Both the position numbers and the translations under genes were made by a program. A stretch of 64,000 nucleotides of DNA from Caulobacterales bacterium (GTDB lineage Bacteria; Pseudomonadota; Alphaproteobacteria; Caulobacterales; Parvularculaceae). This document shows, piece by piece, positions 53,613 through 62,290 of this stretch. The notes under the pieces were generated by a model. That model made no database searches. It had not been told where the DNA came from and worked only from the letters and a program-made list of their open reading frames with translations. Numbering within the stretch: the first letter of the stretch is position 1; each line of letters starts with the position of its first letter. Location of the stretch: NCBI GenBank assembly GCA_020638525.1, contig JACKIL010000008.1:38272-102271 (forward strand), read 5' to 3'.

Positions 53613-54098
53613 CTATTTGCTGCGGCAGCCGGCGAGTCCGGCCGCAGGCAGCACGGTGCGCCAGCCAGACGGCGTCTCGACGCTGACCAGCCCGCGTTCC
53701 AGATAGGTTCCGCCGTCAAAACCGAGGCTGAACTTGACCTTCACATTCAGCTTCAAACCGTCTTCGGTGATGAAGGTCTGTTCTTCGAATATGCCGAACG
53801 CGCTGTCGCCTTCGACCTCGACCCGCGTCAGCGCGACTGGCGCGCCGTCGATGGCGACCTCGCCCTGCTGGCCCGCCACATAGCGGAAGATCGGCGCGGG
53901 CCGTTCTTCGTCGAGCGTCCAGAGGACCATGCCGCAAGTCCCCTTGGGCAGAGCCGAGTCCGCGATCGGGCGAAGGACAACGCCCTCGACCGCCGGGCCG
54001 GCATAAGTGGGCGCTACCTCTTTCTTGGCGCCGCCAAAAGTCGAGCAAGCGCCGAGAAGAAGCGCCGCAGGCAGGAATGTGAGCAATGTGCGGTTCAT
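53613..54098 (-). CDS. small lipoprotein coupled to the gsp operon (pilotin candidate)
   Basis: 161 residues. A clear lipobox LLLGAC (C18) follows a short hydrophobic signal, so the mature protein is lipidated. It has two further cysteines, C55 (GTCGMV) and C158 (LAGCRS), which could form a disulfide, and is mostly beta by appearance (VEGVVLRPI, EVAIDGAPVALTRVEVEG). No family was recognised. Its start overlaps the gspN stop by four bases (ATGA), so it is the last gene of the type II secretion operon. Small outer-membrane lipoproteins in such operons include the pilotin GspS, which delivers the secretin GspD; that role here is inferred only from position and lipidation. Confidence 0.75.
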   Translation of the reverse strand: MNRTLLTFLPAALLLGACSTFGGAKKEVAPTYAGPAVEGVVLRPIADSALPKGTCGMVLWTLDEERPAPIFRYVAGQQGEVAIDGAPVALTRVEVEGDSAFGIFEEQTFITEDGLKLNVKVKFSLGFDGGTYLERGLVSVETPSGWRTVLPAAGLAGCRSK

Positions 54099-54877
54099 GA
54101 TCCGATCGCCTTTATAACCCCGCGCGCCGCGGTTGTAAGGCCACCCGCCTGTCGCTGGAAGCCGAACGCTTCGAGCGCGGCGGCCACTTCCTTCCTCGTC
54201 GGCGCGGCTGTGGCGGAAAAGGCGTAATCGAGCCCAGGCGTGATCCTGACGACCATAGTGGCCGAGCCCTCGGCCCCCTCGCCTGCGAGTTCCGCGACAA
54301 AATCATTCGCGATGCAGCGGCCGGCGCCGGCGAGATCGAAACCAGCCGCTCCAAGCTGACGGGCGGGCGCCTGCAGAACGTCGGTCATCATTCGAACCTC
54401 TCCTTCGGCGCACCCTTGCTTGTTGATCACGAGGCGAGCCGTCTCCAGCCGCAGCGAGCCCTCCAGCGGCGCATCCATAAAGGCGAATTGCGTCGCGGCG
54501 CCGAGATTGAAGATAAGGCGCGTGTCGGTGAGTTTGGTCTCGCCGAAGAACGAGAGCCGCGCGCGGCCGCCGCCCGACAGGGCGCCGTCCGTGACGCGAT
54601 AAGTGAAACTCGGCGAGCCCGTGAGCAAAGAGAGCGGCGCAAGTTCGAACGCGATATCCCCCAGCGAAACGCCCTTGATCGCAACGCCGCGTAGAGTTCC
54701 GCCCCAGAGCCTCCCCTCAGCCGCCTCGTAGCGTACCCCGGCGTTTTTGAAGTCGCCGAAAAGCGGCAGCAAGGACGCGGGAGCAAGTGCGACCACCTGA
54801 AACGAGGCGACGAAAGCGCCGATCAGGATGAGCATGCGCCGCGGCAGGCCAGGTGACTTCGTCTCCGCCTGACGCAT
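54095..54877 (-). CDS. gspN: type II secretion system protein N
   Basis: 260 residues. One N-terminal membrane helix (about 16-37) precedes a periplasmic beta-rich domain that fits the T2SSN family, with FELAPLSLLTGSPSFTYRV and RLETARLVINKQGCAEGEVRMM as the typical blocks. GspN is present in only some type II systems and its role in the periplasm is poorly defined. It overlaps gspM by one base (TGATG) and the lipoprotein gene by four. The two cysteines in the soluble part (CAEGE, GRCIAND) could pair. The operon position is the strongest support for the name. Confidence 0.82.
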   Translation of the reverse strand: MRQAETKSPGLPRRMLILIGAFVASFQVVALAPASLLPLFGDFKNAGVRYEAAEGRLWGGTLRGVAIKGVSLGDIAFELAPLSLLTGSPSFTYRVTDGALSGGGRARLSFFGETKLTDTRLIFNLGAATQFAFMDAPLEGSLRLETARLVINKQGCAEGEVRMMTDVLQAPARQLGAAGFDLAGAGRCIANDFVAELAGEGAEGSATMVVRITPGLDYAFSATAAPTRKEVAAALEAFGFQRQAGGLTTAARGVIKAIGS

Positions 54878-55344
54878 CAGTTGGGCCGCGCCAGCGTCGC
54901 CTGCAGGCGGACCTTCGACGGGTCGTCGACCGCGCGCGCAATATCGGCGACCGTGACCGTCACGCCTTCTTCGCTCTCAAGCGTGGCGAAGAGTTCAAAC
55001 ACCGCCGCCGGATCGGCCGGGCCGCCCTGCATCTCGACGCTGCCATCCGAAAGGGCGTTCACGAAGACCAGCGGCACGCCGTAACGCGCAGCGAGATCGG
55101 TCAGCGCATTCCTGATCGGCGTATCGCTCGTCGGCGCCTCGCCGCCCGGCTGGGCGAGCGACGCCGCGCGGCGCACAAGCTGGTAATCCGCCGCCGCCCG
55201 TTCCGCCCGCGTTTCGCTTTCGGCGCGCCAGCTCATGATCGGCGAAAACACGAACTGGAAACAGGCGAGCAGAGCGAGGAGCCCCGCTCCCGCTGCGACG
55301 ATGATCCGTTCCCGGACTGTAAGGCCGCGCCACCAAGCGTTCAT
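54877..55344 (-). CDS. gspM: type II secretion system protein M
   Basis: 155 residues: a short cytoplasmic N-terminus (MNAWWRGLTVRERIIVAAGA), a membrane helix (about 13-33, AGAGLLALLACFQFVFSPI), a coiled-coil stretch of about 25 residues, and a small ferredoxin-like periplasmic domain (VFELFATLESEEGVTVTVADI). GspM is an inner-membrane platform partner of GspL. Start 55344 overlaps the gspL stop by four bases. The length is close to the family norm. All members of the operon are in the same order as in other alphaproteobacteria. Confidence 0.87.
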   Translation of the reverse strand: MNAWWRGLTVRERIIVAAGAGLLALLACFQFVFSPIMSWRAESETRAERAAADYQLVRRAASLAQPGGEAPTSDTPIRNALTDLAARYGVPLVFVNALSDGSVEMQGGPADPAAVFELFATLESEEGVTVTVADIARAVDDPSKVRLQATLARPN

Positions 55345-56534
55345 TGCGCCCTCGCCGTCAGTTCGCCGGTCCACACGCCGCCGATATTCCGATAGCCACC
55401 TGCATCTTCCGCAACGACGCCCGCCCCGGAAAGCGTTTCCTTCAGCGCCTCGATGGCGCTGTCCGACTGGCTGCGCACGCTCACGACGAACTCGCCGCGC
55501 GCCGCATTAAAACGAATGCGATCGATCTCGACAGCGTCGTTTGCTTCGAGAGCATCTGCAAATTTCGCGGACAGGAAGAGGAAAGACGCCCCGCCCGCGC
55601 CGCTATTGAGCTGCCGGCGGGCGTAAGCGACCGGATCGGCGGTCGCATCTTCCGGGTGATATTCCCTGTGCAAGGCATGCGCGGCGTCGTCCCACCGGTC
55701 CGCAATCCGCGCTGCGCGGACGCCGTCAACGACCGACCCGAGCACGAAGAGGCAGGCGAGGCCCGCCGCGAGCAGACCCGCCCGCCGCCACGGCGCGATC
55801 GCCGCTTGCATCGCCCTGCGATTGAACATCCGCGCCTGGCGGAAATTCGGCGGCGCGCTGGCGCGGACCGCATCCGCAAAGATCGAGAGCAGCCGCGCAT
55901 CGTTCGCTTCGCCCAGCCACTCGTCCGGCTCGCGATTGGGAAGCAGTCTCGCAATCCCTGCATCGCCGACAATGGTGAGGCGTGCCGGCGCGCCGATGAG
56001 CGCGGGGCCAATGTCTACGAAGAGGTCACGCTCCATGCTCGCGCCCGCGCCGTTGAACGCGGCGACGACACGCCCGCCTTCAGCGACGATCATCGCTGCT
56101 TCTGCGCTTGACGGAAGCGCCAGATAATCCGCGCTCAGAACATCGCATTCAACGCCCGCCGCGGCGAAAGCGTCCGCCCACGCATCGACGATGGCCGCCT
56201 TGGCCGCAATGGCGAGCGGCGGCGTGCGTTCGCCCGCGACCGCGATGCGCAGCGCTTCTGCGCTCTCGCCAAGCTCGTCTTCCATCAGATAGCCGGCGGC
56301 CGCCTGGAGTTTCGCAGCGCCGCGCGGCGCAGCCGGCATGGGCCTGCTCGCAACCTGTTCGCCCGGAAGAAGCGCGACCGTGCGCGCCGCCGAAAGCGCC
56401 GGCGCTGGCAGATCGCCAAGCTCGGCTGCGCTTTCGATCCATCCGCCCTCAATAAGGCGCGTTTCGCCGAAGACGCCCCATCTCAAGGGCGCTTCCGGCG
56501 ACGGGCCGAGCAGGAGGAGAAGCAGGTCGCTCAT
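55341..56534 (-). CDS. gspL: type II secretion system protein L
   Basis: 397 residues. The cytoplasmic part (1-about 250) is the actin-like GspL domain that contacts the ATPase GspE (GVFGETRLIEGGWIE, SAARTVALLPGEQVASRPM, ADYLALPSSAEAAMIVAEG). A membrane helix follows (about 266-284, AGLLAAGLACLFVLGSVVDG), then a periplasmic domain with VEIDRIRFNAARGEFVVSVRS. GspL couples ATP hydrolysis in GspE to the membrane platform. Start 56534 (MSDLLLLLLG) is 4 bp after gspK and gives the normal N-terminus; 56600 is less likely. Confidence 0.9.
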   Translation of the reverse strand: MSDLLLLLLGPSPEAPLRWGVFGETRLIEGGWIESAAELGDLPAPALSAARTVALLPGEQVASRPMPAAPRGAAKLQAAAGYLMEDELGESAEALRIAVAGERTPPLAIAAKAAIVDAWADAFAAAGVECDVLSADYLALPSSAEAAMIVAEGGRVVAAFNGAGASMERDLFVDIGPALIGAPARLTIVGDAGIARLLPNREPDEWLGEANDARLLSIFADAVRASAPPNFRQARMFNRRAMQAAIAPWRRAGLLAAGLACLFVLGSVVDGVRAARIADRWDDAAHALHREYHPEDATADPVAYARRQLNSGAGGASFLFLSAKFADALEANDAVEIDRIRFNAARGEFVVSVRSQSDSAIEALKETLSGAGVVAEDAGGYRNIGGVWTGELTARAQ

Positions 56535-56538
56535 CGCG

Positions 56539-57531
56539 TTAATCAAACCGTTCAATCCGCCGCGAAACGAGGCGCGGCGCCCCGGAATCCGGCACTTCAA
56601 AAAGCATGCTCAGATTAGCCGACGCCGCCCCGAAATTCATGACTGCGTAGGCCTCTATATATCGGGACGTCAACTTGACCCTTCCGCGCATCGTCTCGTC
56701 GATCGTCTTGCCGCTGAACGCCGGTTGCGCCCAGAAAGCCTCAACGCTTTCATAGCCGCCCGGCGGGCGATCCTGAATGATGCTCGCCGCTTCCTGTTCG
56801 GAAATCTGGCCCTGCGTCAGCGCCGAAAGGATCGGCGCATCGTCCGCCGTCAGCATGTTAATGTTAACGGGCGAGCCATCTTCGTTCGGCTGCGCGCAGA
56901 TATAGGGCCGTATCGCCCGGTATATGTCCCGCTCGGCGCCTGACATTGCGCGGACCTCGCTCGCATCCGCGAGCCGCGTCCCGCCTGTTCGGTATGGCGC
57001 GGGCAGGCCCACATAATAGCCGTCTTCGGCGCCGCGCGGCTGCTGATTGGCGTCCTCATCGATCCAGTCGATGATCGCCGCGATCACAGCGTCACCCATG
57101 GCGCTCGAAACCGCCTTCTCGTCCATCAGGACTTTGAACTCTTCGACGGCGGAAGAATTCGGAACGGCCTGTTCGTTGGAGCCTTTCGCGACAAGGCTGT
57201 TCACATTGAAACAGCGCGTACGGTCAGCGAAAGTCATGATCGCGCCGCCGCCTTCGATCGGAAGTTCAGCCGGCTTTGCGAAGAGCGCCGCTTCCGGCGT
57301 CATCGCGCTCTTGTCGGCGCCGAGCGATGCTTTGATCGCGCCGCGCGCCAGCGCTTCGGCCCCAAGCCCGAGCCACAGAAGCTCGCTGCGCGAGCGCGCA
57401 TTGACCGCGCGGTTCGCTGAAAGCGCCGTGCGTTCGCTGATGGCGAGCGCGATGAAGGAAAGCGTCGCGACGAGCAACAGAACGATGACGAGCGCCGCGC
57501 CGCGTTCGGCGCTTCTTTTTGCGCCGCTCAT
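56539..57531 (-). CDS. gspK: type II secretion system minor pseudopilin K
   Basis: 330 residues. A prepilin-type N-terminus, ERGAALVIVLLLVATLSFIA, lacks the usual glutamate at +5, a known feature of GspK. The large soluble domain carries acidic calcium-binding segments and the T2SSK signature (CFNVNSLV, DWIDEDANQQPRGAEDGYY, VNINMLTADDAPIL, GYESVEAFWAQPAF). GspK caps the pseudopilus with GspI and GspJ. The start overlaps the gspJ stop by four bases (57528-57531). No cysteine pair beyond those in the typical sequence was noted. Confidence 0.93.
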   Translation of the reverse strand: MSGAKRSAERGAALVIVLLLVATLSFIALAISERTALSANRAVNARSRSELLWLGLGAEALARGAIKASLGADKSAMTPEAALFAKPAELPIEGGGAIMTFADRTRCFNVNSLVAKGSNEQAVPNSSAVEEFKVLMDEKAVSSAMGDAVIAAIIDWIDEDANQQPRGAEDGYYVGLPAPYRTGGTRLADASEVRAMSGAERDIYRAIRPYICAQPNEDGSPVNINMLTADDAPILSALTQGQISEQEAASIIQDRPPGGYESVEAFWAQPAFSGKTIDETMRGRVKLTSRYIEAYAVMNFGAASANLSMLFEVPDSGAPRLVSRRIERFD

Positions 57532-58184
57532 CCGCTCTCTCCCGAGAGTTTTCCGATCCAGCCATAGAGCGTCAACGCGCCAAAGCGCTCATTGTCAAAG
57601 CTCAGGGAAACCGCCTGCGGCGGGCCGGAACCGCCCGCCGGCACAGGCCAGGCGTCGACCCAGTCGAGCTCGCCGCGCGCAATGCCGACAAGGAACTGCG
57701 CCTTCACGTTATCCGCCTTGGAAATGAGTACGCGATCATAGCGAGGCTGGTCGCGCGCATCGTCGAGGAACGGACGAATGCGGCGCACCAGCGCGCCGTC
57801 CTTCTCAAGATATTCAACGTATTGCAGCGTCGAGCGTGGCGCGTCGTCCCCCGGATTGGCCCAGCCGCCGCGTACAAATCCCATCAACAGCGTTTCGCCC
57901 GGAACCGGCGTGCGCGGCCTGATCTCGATGCCGCCGCGAAAAGAGGCGACTGTTCTGTCGCCGAATTCATCGCGCACCGTGCGATCGACAATCTGGGCGA
58001 GATCCTCCTTCAGCATCAGGCGCGCGATCTCAATCTCCGCTAGCCGCTCATCGGCCGCGCCGAGCTGGTCGCGCGCGTCAACGCCAAGGCGCAAGGCGTA
58101 AACGCCTGCGCTCGTCACGAAAGAGAAGACGAGGAGCGCGACGAGAAGTTCAACGAGCGTCAATCCTTTCTGGCGCGCGCTCAT
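57528..58184 (-). CDS. gspJ: type II secretion system minor pseudopilin J
   Basis: 218 residues. The prepilin peptidase site is QKG/LTLVELLVALLVFSF with glutamate at +5. The soluble domain includes IARLMLKEDLAQIVDRTVRDE and RGGIEIRPRTPVPGE, matching GspJ (PulJ). It forms the tip complex of the pseudopilus with GspI and GspK. Its start overlaps gspI by four bases (58181-58184). The gene order G-H-I-J-K is kept. Confidence 0.92.
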   Translation of the reverse strand: MSARQKGLTLVELLVALLVFSFVTSAGVYALRLGVDARDQLGAADERLAEIEIARLMLKEDLAQIVDRTVRDEFGDRTVASFRGGIEIRPRTPVPGETLLMGFVRGGWANPGDDAPRSTLQYVEYLEKDGALVRRIRPFLDDARDQPRYDRVLISKADNVKAQFLVGIARGELDWVDAWPVPAGGSGPPQAVSLSFDNERFGALTLYGWIGKLSGESG

Positions 58185-58570
58185 GACCTGTCTTCCGATT
58201 TGATCGTCGTCGCCGAAGCGAGCGTCTGCCCGCCTTCGCGGTCGCTGATCGCGATATCGATCCGCACGAGCTTTTCAACGCCAAGGTCTGTCACTGTCTT
58301 CGTCACGAAGAACACGTGACCGCCGACTTCAACCTCCTCCTGATCGACGCCGCGGTCGAGATTGTCGACGCGCGCAAGCGCGTCAACCAGCACCTTGTCG
58401 ACTGCAATGCCGGCGAGGAGCTGCGCTTCAGACGCTGCAACGAAGCGCGTGTTCTGCGCGATCAGCACCATGATCGACGCTGCAACGGCGGAGACGATCG
58501 CAAGCGCGACCAGCACTTCAACCAGCGTCATGCCGTGCTGCCGCCGGCTATTTGCGGGTCTGCGCATCAT
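58181..58570 (-). CDS. gspI: type II secretion system minor pseudopilin I
   Basis: 129 residues. Prepilin site QHG/MTLVEVLVALAIVSAVA with glutamate +5, then a small soluble domain (VFFVTKTVTDLGVEKLVRID) as in GspI. It initiates pseudopilus tip assembly. Two adjacent ATG codons (58570, 58567) could start it; both lie inside the end of gspH, so the genes overlap by about 23 bp. The family call is secure. Confidence 0.92.
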   Translation of the reverse strand: MMRRPANSRRQHGMTLVEVLVALAIVSAVAASIMVLIAQNTRFVAASEAQLLAGIAVDKVLVDALARVDNLDRGVDQEEVEVGGHVFFVTKTVTDLGVEKLVRIDIAISDREGGQTLASATTIKSEDRS

Positions 58571-59096
58571 GCTCGACCTTCACCTTGCCGGCGCCGCCCA
58601 TGACGCTCCATGTATCGCGCCCATCGGCGAATTCGACCGTAAACGGCGCGGTCAGCCCGATTGGGTCGATGATGATGCGCTGCGGCTCGTCCTTCTCGCT
58701 TGGCCGCTCCATCTTGCTCTTGTTCTTCAGCGCGGCGTCCTCAAGCGTCAGCGTGACGCGCACATTTTTCGGGTATTCCCGCTCCGCGGCGCGTCCTCGC
58801 GTCTCGACAGCGTTCCACTTCCCGTCGCCAAAACGCAGAACCTTGTAGCCCGCCGGCGTCATTTCGATGCTCATCACAGAGCCTTCGAGAACAGCGTCCT
58901 CAAAGGCCGCGCTCGTGCGAGCGGCGAACCGTTCGGCTTCAACGCGCGCGTTCGACCGCACCGCAGGCGCATTAAAAACTGCAATCGACGTCACCAGCGC
59001 GAGAATCGCCACCACGACCAGAAGCTCAAGGAGCGTCAGGCCGCGTTGCCGATGCGTGCGCGCCCGAAGCCCGCTTTTTATTTGTCTTCCGTCCAA
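58548..59096 (-). CDS. gspH: type II secretion system minor pseudopilin H
   Basis: 182 residues. Prepilin site QRG/LTLLELLVVVAILALVT with glutamate +5, followed by a GspH-like beta domain (FAARTSAAFEDAVLEGSV, YKVLRFGDGKWNAVE). The only start that includes the whole signal segment is a TTG at 59096, inside the end of gspG, so the reading frames overlap by 19 bp. A later start would remove the prepilin peptidase site. GspH is one of the four minor pseudopilins. Confidence 0.88.
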   Translation of the reverse strand: MDGRQIKSGLRARTHRQRGLTLLELLVVVAILALVTSIAVFNAPAVRSNARVEAERFAARTSAAFEDAVLEGSVMSIEMTPAGYKVLRFGDGKWNAVETRGRAAEREYPKNVRVTLTLEDAALKNKSKMERPSEKDEPQRIIIDPIGLTAPFTVEFADGRDTWSVMGGAGKVKVEHDAQTRK

Positions 59097-59542
59097 TTGC
59101 CGATATCCGCGTTGACGCCTTCGCCGCCCGGCGCGCCGTCCGCGCCATAGGAATAGACGTCAAAGACGCCATGCTCGCCCGGCATCCGGTACTGGTAAGG
59201 CCTGCCCCACGGATCGAGGTTCGCGCCTTTGCGGATATAGCCGCCGGGCCGGTATTGATCCTTGTGCGGCGCATCGTTCGGCGCGGAGACGAGCGCGTCA
59301 AGGCCCTGATCGCCCGTCGGATAGACCATCATGTCGAGGCGATATTGATCGAGCGCGGCTTCGATCGTCTTGATGTCGATCTGCGCCTTGCGCACCGCCG
59401 CGCGGTCGCGCTCGGGCAACACGTTGATCACGACCATCGCCGAGATGAACGCCAGAATGGTGAGCACGACCAGAAGCTCGATAAGCGTGATGCCGCGCTG
59501 GCGCGCGCGGGCGCGAAGACGGCGGACGTTCTCTTTGTTCAT
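59078..59542 (-). CDS. gspG: type II secretion system major pseudopilin G
   Basis: 154 residues. Prepilin peptidase site QRG/ITLIELLVVLTILAFISA with glutamate +5. The soluble domain carries the GspG signature DLDALVSAPND-like GLDALVSAPNDAP, YIRKGANLDPWGRPYQYRMPG and a terminal DVYSYGADGAPGGEGVNADIG that forms the calcium site. It is the main subunit of the pseudopilus that pushes exoproteins through the secretin. Start 59542 follows CGGAG on the minus strand; the upstream ATG at 59563 is less likely. Confidence 0.95.
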   Translation of the reverse strand: MNKENVRRLRARARQRGITLIELLVVLTILAFISAMVVINVLPERDRAAVRKAQIDIKTIEAALDQYRLDMMVYPTGDQGLDALVSAPNDAPHKDQYRPGGYIRKGANLDPWGRPYQYRMPGEHGVFDVYSYGADGAPGGEGVNADIGNWTEDK

Positions 59543-59568
59543 ATTTGGGCTCCGTTTCCTCATTCGGC

Positions 59569-60783
59569 TTAGCCGGCCGCCAGCGAGTTCAGTCTCAGGA
59601 TAGGCAGCATGATGGCGATGACAATCATCATCACGATGCCGCCCATGGCGATGATGATCGCAGGCTCAAGAAGCCTGAGCGCGACGGTGGACGCCGTGTC
59701 GAATTCTTCCTCAAGCTGGATCGCCGCCTTGTCGAGCATTTTGGGGACTTCGCCCGCCCGCTCGCCCGCCGCGACCATGTGGATCATCATCGGCGGCAAT
59801 ACGTTCGCGCGCTTCAAGGCAGAGGCGAGCCCTGTTCCCTCGCGCACCATGACGATCGCGCCGTCGACGCGCTCGCGCATGAAGTCGTTCGAAATCGTCC
59901 GCTCCGCGCCTTTCAGGCTATCGAGCAGCGGCGCGCCGCCGGCGAAGAGCGTTGAAAGCGTGCGCGCGAAACGCGCGCCGTCGAGGCCCCGCAAGAGCTT
60001 GCCGATCGCCGGAACCATCAACATGCGCCGGTCGACTTCGCGCTTGAAGGCCGGCTGCTTCATCGCGCGCCAGAAGCCGAGCCCCGCTACAATGGCGCCG
60101 CCAAGGCAGATCAGGCCATAGCTCGCGAGAAAATCCGACACGCTGACGACGATCTGCGTGACGACCGGCAGCTTGGCTTCGAACGTATTGAATTGTTCAA
60201 CGATCTTCGGGACGACCTGCGTCATCAATGTCGTGATGACTCCGCCCGCGACAAGCGCGAGCGACGCCGGATAGATCAGCGCGGCGAGCGCCTTGTTCTT
60301 CATCGAACGGTTCTTCTCGAGCATCGTCGCAAGTCGCTCGAGAACGCCGCCGAGATCGCCCGACGCTTCCCCGGCTGCGACGACCGCGCAATAGAGCGTC
60401 GGAAAGGATTTTGGGTCTTCGGCGAGCGCATCCGCGAACCGCCAGCCCTCGACGACGCGTTCGCGCACGGCGAGAATGCGCGAGCGAACGCCCGGCTTGT
60501 CCGTCTGCATGCTGACGGCGTTGAGCGCTTCCTCAAGCGGCGTCGAGGCCGAAATGAGCACGGAGAGCTGGCGCGTCATCATCACAAGGTCATTGGGCGA
60601 GAGGCGCGGTTCTTTCTTCCCGCCGAGCAGCGTGTCGCGCTTTTCGCGCGGCGCGGCGATGCGCACCGGCGTTAGCGCAAGGCGGCGCAGCTCCCGGCGC
60701 GCCAAGCGCGCGCTGTCGGCGTTGACGACGCCGCGCCGCGCGCGGCCGCCAGCATCGAGCGCCTCATATTCAAACGCCGGCAT
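59569..60783 (-). CDS. gspF: type II secretion system inner-membrane platform protein F
   Basis: 404 residues with the two T2SSF domains (about 65-190 and 265-390) and three to four membrane helices. Blocks include RQLSVLISASTPLEEALNAV, EASGDLGGVLERLATMLEKN, ARTLSTLFAGGAPLLDSLKGA and AAGERAGEVPKMLDKAAI. It is the polytopic platform protein at the base of the pseudopilus. The start overlaps the gspE end by 14 bp. Length is standard. Confidence 0.95.
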   Translation of the reverse strand: MPAFEYEALDAGGRARRGVVNADSARLARRELRRLALTPVRIAAPREKRDTLLGGKKEPRLSPNDLVMMTRQLSVLISASTPLEEALNAVSMQTDKPGVRSRILAVRERVVEGWRFADALAEDPKSFPTLYCAVVAAGEASGDLGGVLERLATMLEKNRSMKNKALAALIYPASLALVAGGVITTLMTQVVPKIVEQFNTFEAKLPVVTQIVVSVSDFLASYGLICLGGAIVAGLGFWRAMKQPAFKREVDRRMLMVPAIGKLLRGLDGARFARTLSTLFAGGAPLLDSLKGAERTISNDFMRERVDGAIVMVREGTGLASALKRANVLPPMMIHMVAAGERAGEVPKMLDKAAIQLEEEFDTASTVALRLLEPAIIIAMGGIVMMIVIAIMLPILRLNSLAAG

Positions 60784-62290
60784 CTTCGCTCTCCAGCCGG
60801 ACGACCCGCAGCACTTCTTCCAGCGACGTCATCCCGGCGAGGACATGGTTGAACCCGCACTGCGCAAGGGACTCGGCGCGGCGGAACGCATGCGCCGCAA
60901 GCTCCTGCTCACCTGCATTGTCGTGAATGAGACGGCGAAGCGTGTCGTCCGCCACGATGAGTTCGTAAGTCCCGACGCGTCCCTCATAGCCCGATTGCCC
61001 GCATCGGCCGCACCCGGACGGCTTGTAGATGATTGCATCCGGCCCTGCGCCGAGGAGCGCGCGCTCGGCGGCGTCCGGCGAATAAGGCGTCTTGCAGGAA
61101 GGACAAAGTCGGCGCACGAGGCGCTGGGCGAGCACGGCTGTAATCGTAGATGACAGCAGGAAGGGCTCGACGCCCATGTCTTTCAGACGCGTGATGGCGC
61201 CGGCGGCCGAATTGGTGTGCACCGTCGAAAGCACGAGGTGGCCCGTAAGCGCGGCCTGAATGGCGATCTCCGCCGTTTCGACGTCGCGGATCTCGCCGAC
61301 CATGACAATGTCCGGGTCCTGACGAAGAATGGCGCGCAGGCCCGTCGCGAAGGTCATGCCGACTTTCGGGTTGATCTGCGTCTGACCGACGCCATCAAGC
61401 GCATATTCGACCGGGTCTTCGACCGTGAGAATGTTGCGCGAGGGATCGTTGAGCAATGTGAGCGCTGCATAAAGCGTCGTGGTTTTACCCGAACCCGTCG
61501 GGCCGGTGACGAGGATGATGCCGTTCGGCTGCGCAAGCGCCTGCTTGAAACGCTCCTTAGTCTCAAGCGGCATGCCGAGAGCGTCAAGGTCGAGCCGCGC
61601 GGCCTCCTTGTCGAGGATACGCATGACGACGCGTTCGCCGAAGCGCGCCGGGAGAGTCGACACGCGCACGTCGACCGCCTTGCCGCCGAGCGCGATCGAA
61701 ATGCGCCCATCCTGCGGCACCCGCTTTTCTGCGATGTCGAGCCGCGCCATGACTTTCACGCGTGAGACGATGACGGGCGTCATCCGCGACGGGAAAGAAA
61801 GCACTTCACGCAGAATGCCGTCGATCCGCAGCCGGACTGAAAGCGTCTTCTCATAAGGCTCGATGTGAATATCCGACGCCTTGGTGCGCACCGCTTCTGC
61901 GATCAGCGCGTTGATGAGGCGAATGACGGGCGCATCGTCCTGCGAGTCGAGAAGGTCGGCCGTCTGCGGCAAGCCTTCGGCGAGCGAGGCGAGATCGCCT
62001 TCATCGCCTTCCATCGAGAAATCGTCGGCGCGAATGCCCTCGACAGAATAGATTTCTGAAAGGCGGCGCTCGAAGGCTTCCGGCGGCATTTCATCGATAC
62101 GGATGGGCGCGTTAACCGCGCGGCGCGCTTCAATCACGGACCACGGGTCCGGCCGGCCGCGCGCACCGATGACGGCGGGCCTCGCCGCCGCATCGAGCAC
62201 GATGAGGCCGCGCTCCTTTGCGAACGCGTAGGTCAGCCTGACATTGGCCGCCGCCGACGCTGGCTGGCCTGATGTCGCTTGCTCGCTCAT
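60770..62290 (-). CDS. gspE: type II secretion system ATPase E
   Basis: 506 residues. N1 domain at the start; the ATPase core has Walker A VTGPTGSGKTTTLYA (261-275), an Asp box (LTVEDPVEYALDGVGQTQIN), Walker B GEIRDVETAEIAIQAA and a His box (LSTVHTNSAAGAI). A four-cysteine zinc site (LCPSCKTPYS and GCGRCGQSG) is complete. It is the hexameric cytoplasmic ATPase that powers pseudopilus assembly and contacts GspL. The start overlaps the gspD stop by four bases (62287-62290). Confidence 0.96.
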   Translation of the reverse strand: MSEQATSGQPASAAANVRLTYAFAKERGLIVLDAAARPAVIGARGRPDPWSVIEARRAVNAPIRIDEMPPEAFERRLSEIYSVEGIRADDFSMEGDEGDLASLAEGLPQTADLLDSQDDAPVIRLINALIAEAVRTKASDIHIEPYEKTLSVRLRIDGILREVLSFPSRMTPVIVSRVKVMARLDIAEKRVPQDGRISIALGGKAVDVRVSTLPARFGERVVMRILDKEAARLDLDALGMPLETKERFKQALAQPNGIILVTGPTGSGKTTTLYAALTLLNDPSRNILTVEDPVEYALDGVGQTQINPKVGMTFATGLRAILRQDPDIVMVGEIRDVETAEIAIQAALTGHLVLSTVHTNSAAGAITRLKDMGVEPFLLSSTITAVLAQRLVRRLCPSCKTPYSPDAAERALLGAGPDAIIYKPSGCGRCGQSGYEGRVGTYELIVADDTLRRLIHDNAGEQELAAHAFRRAESLAQCGFNHVLAGMTSLEEVLRVVRLESEDAGV

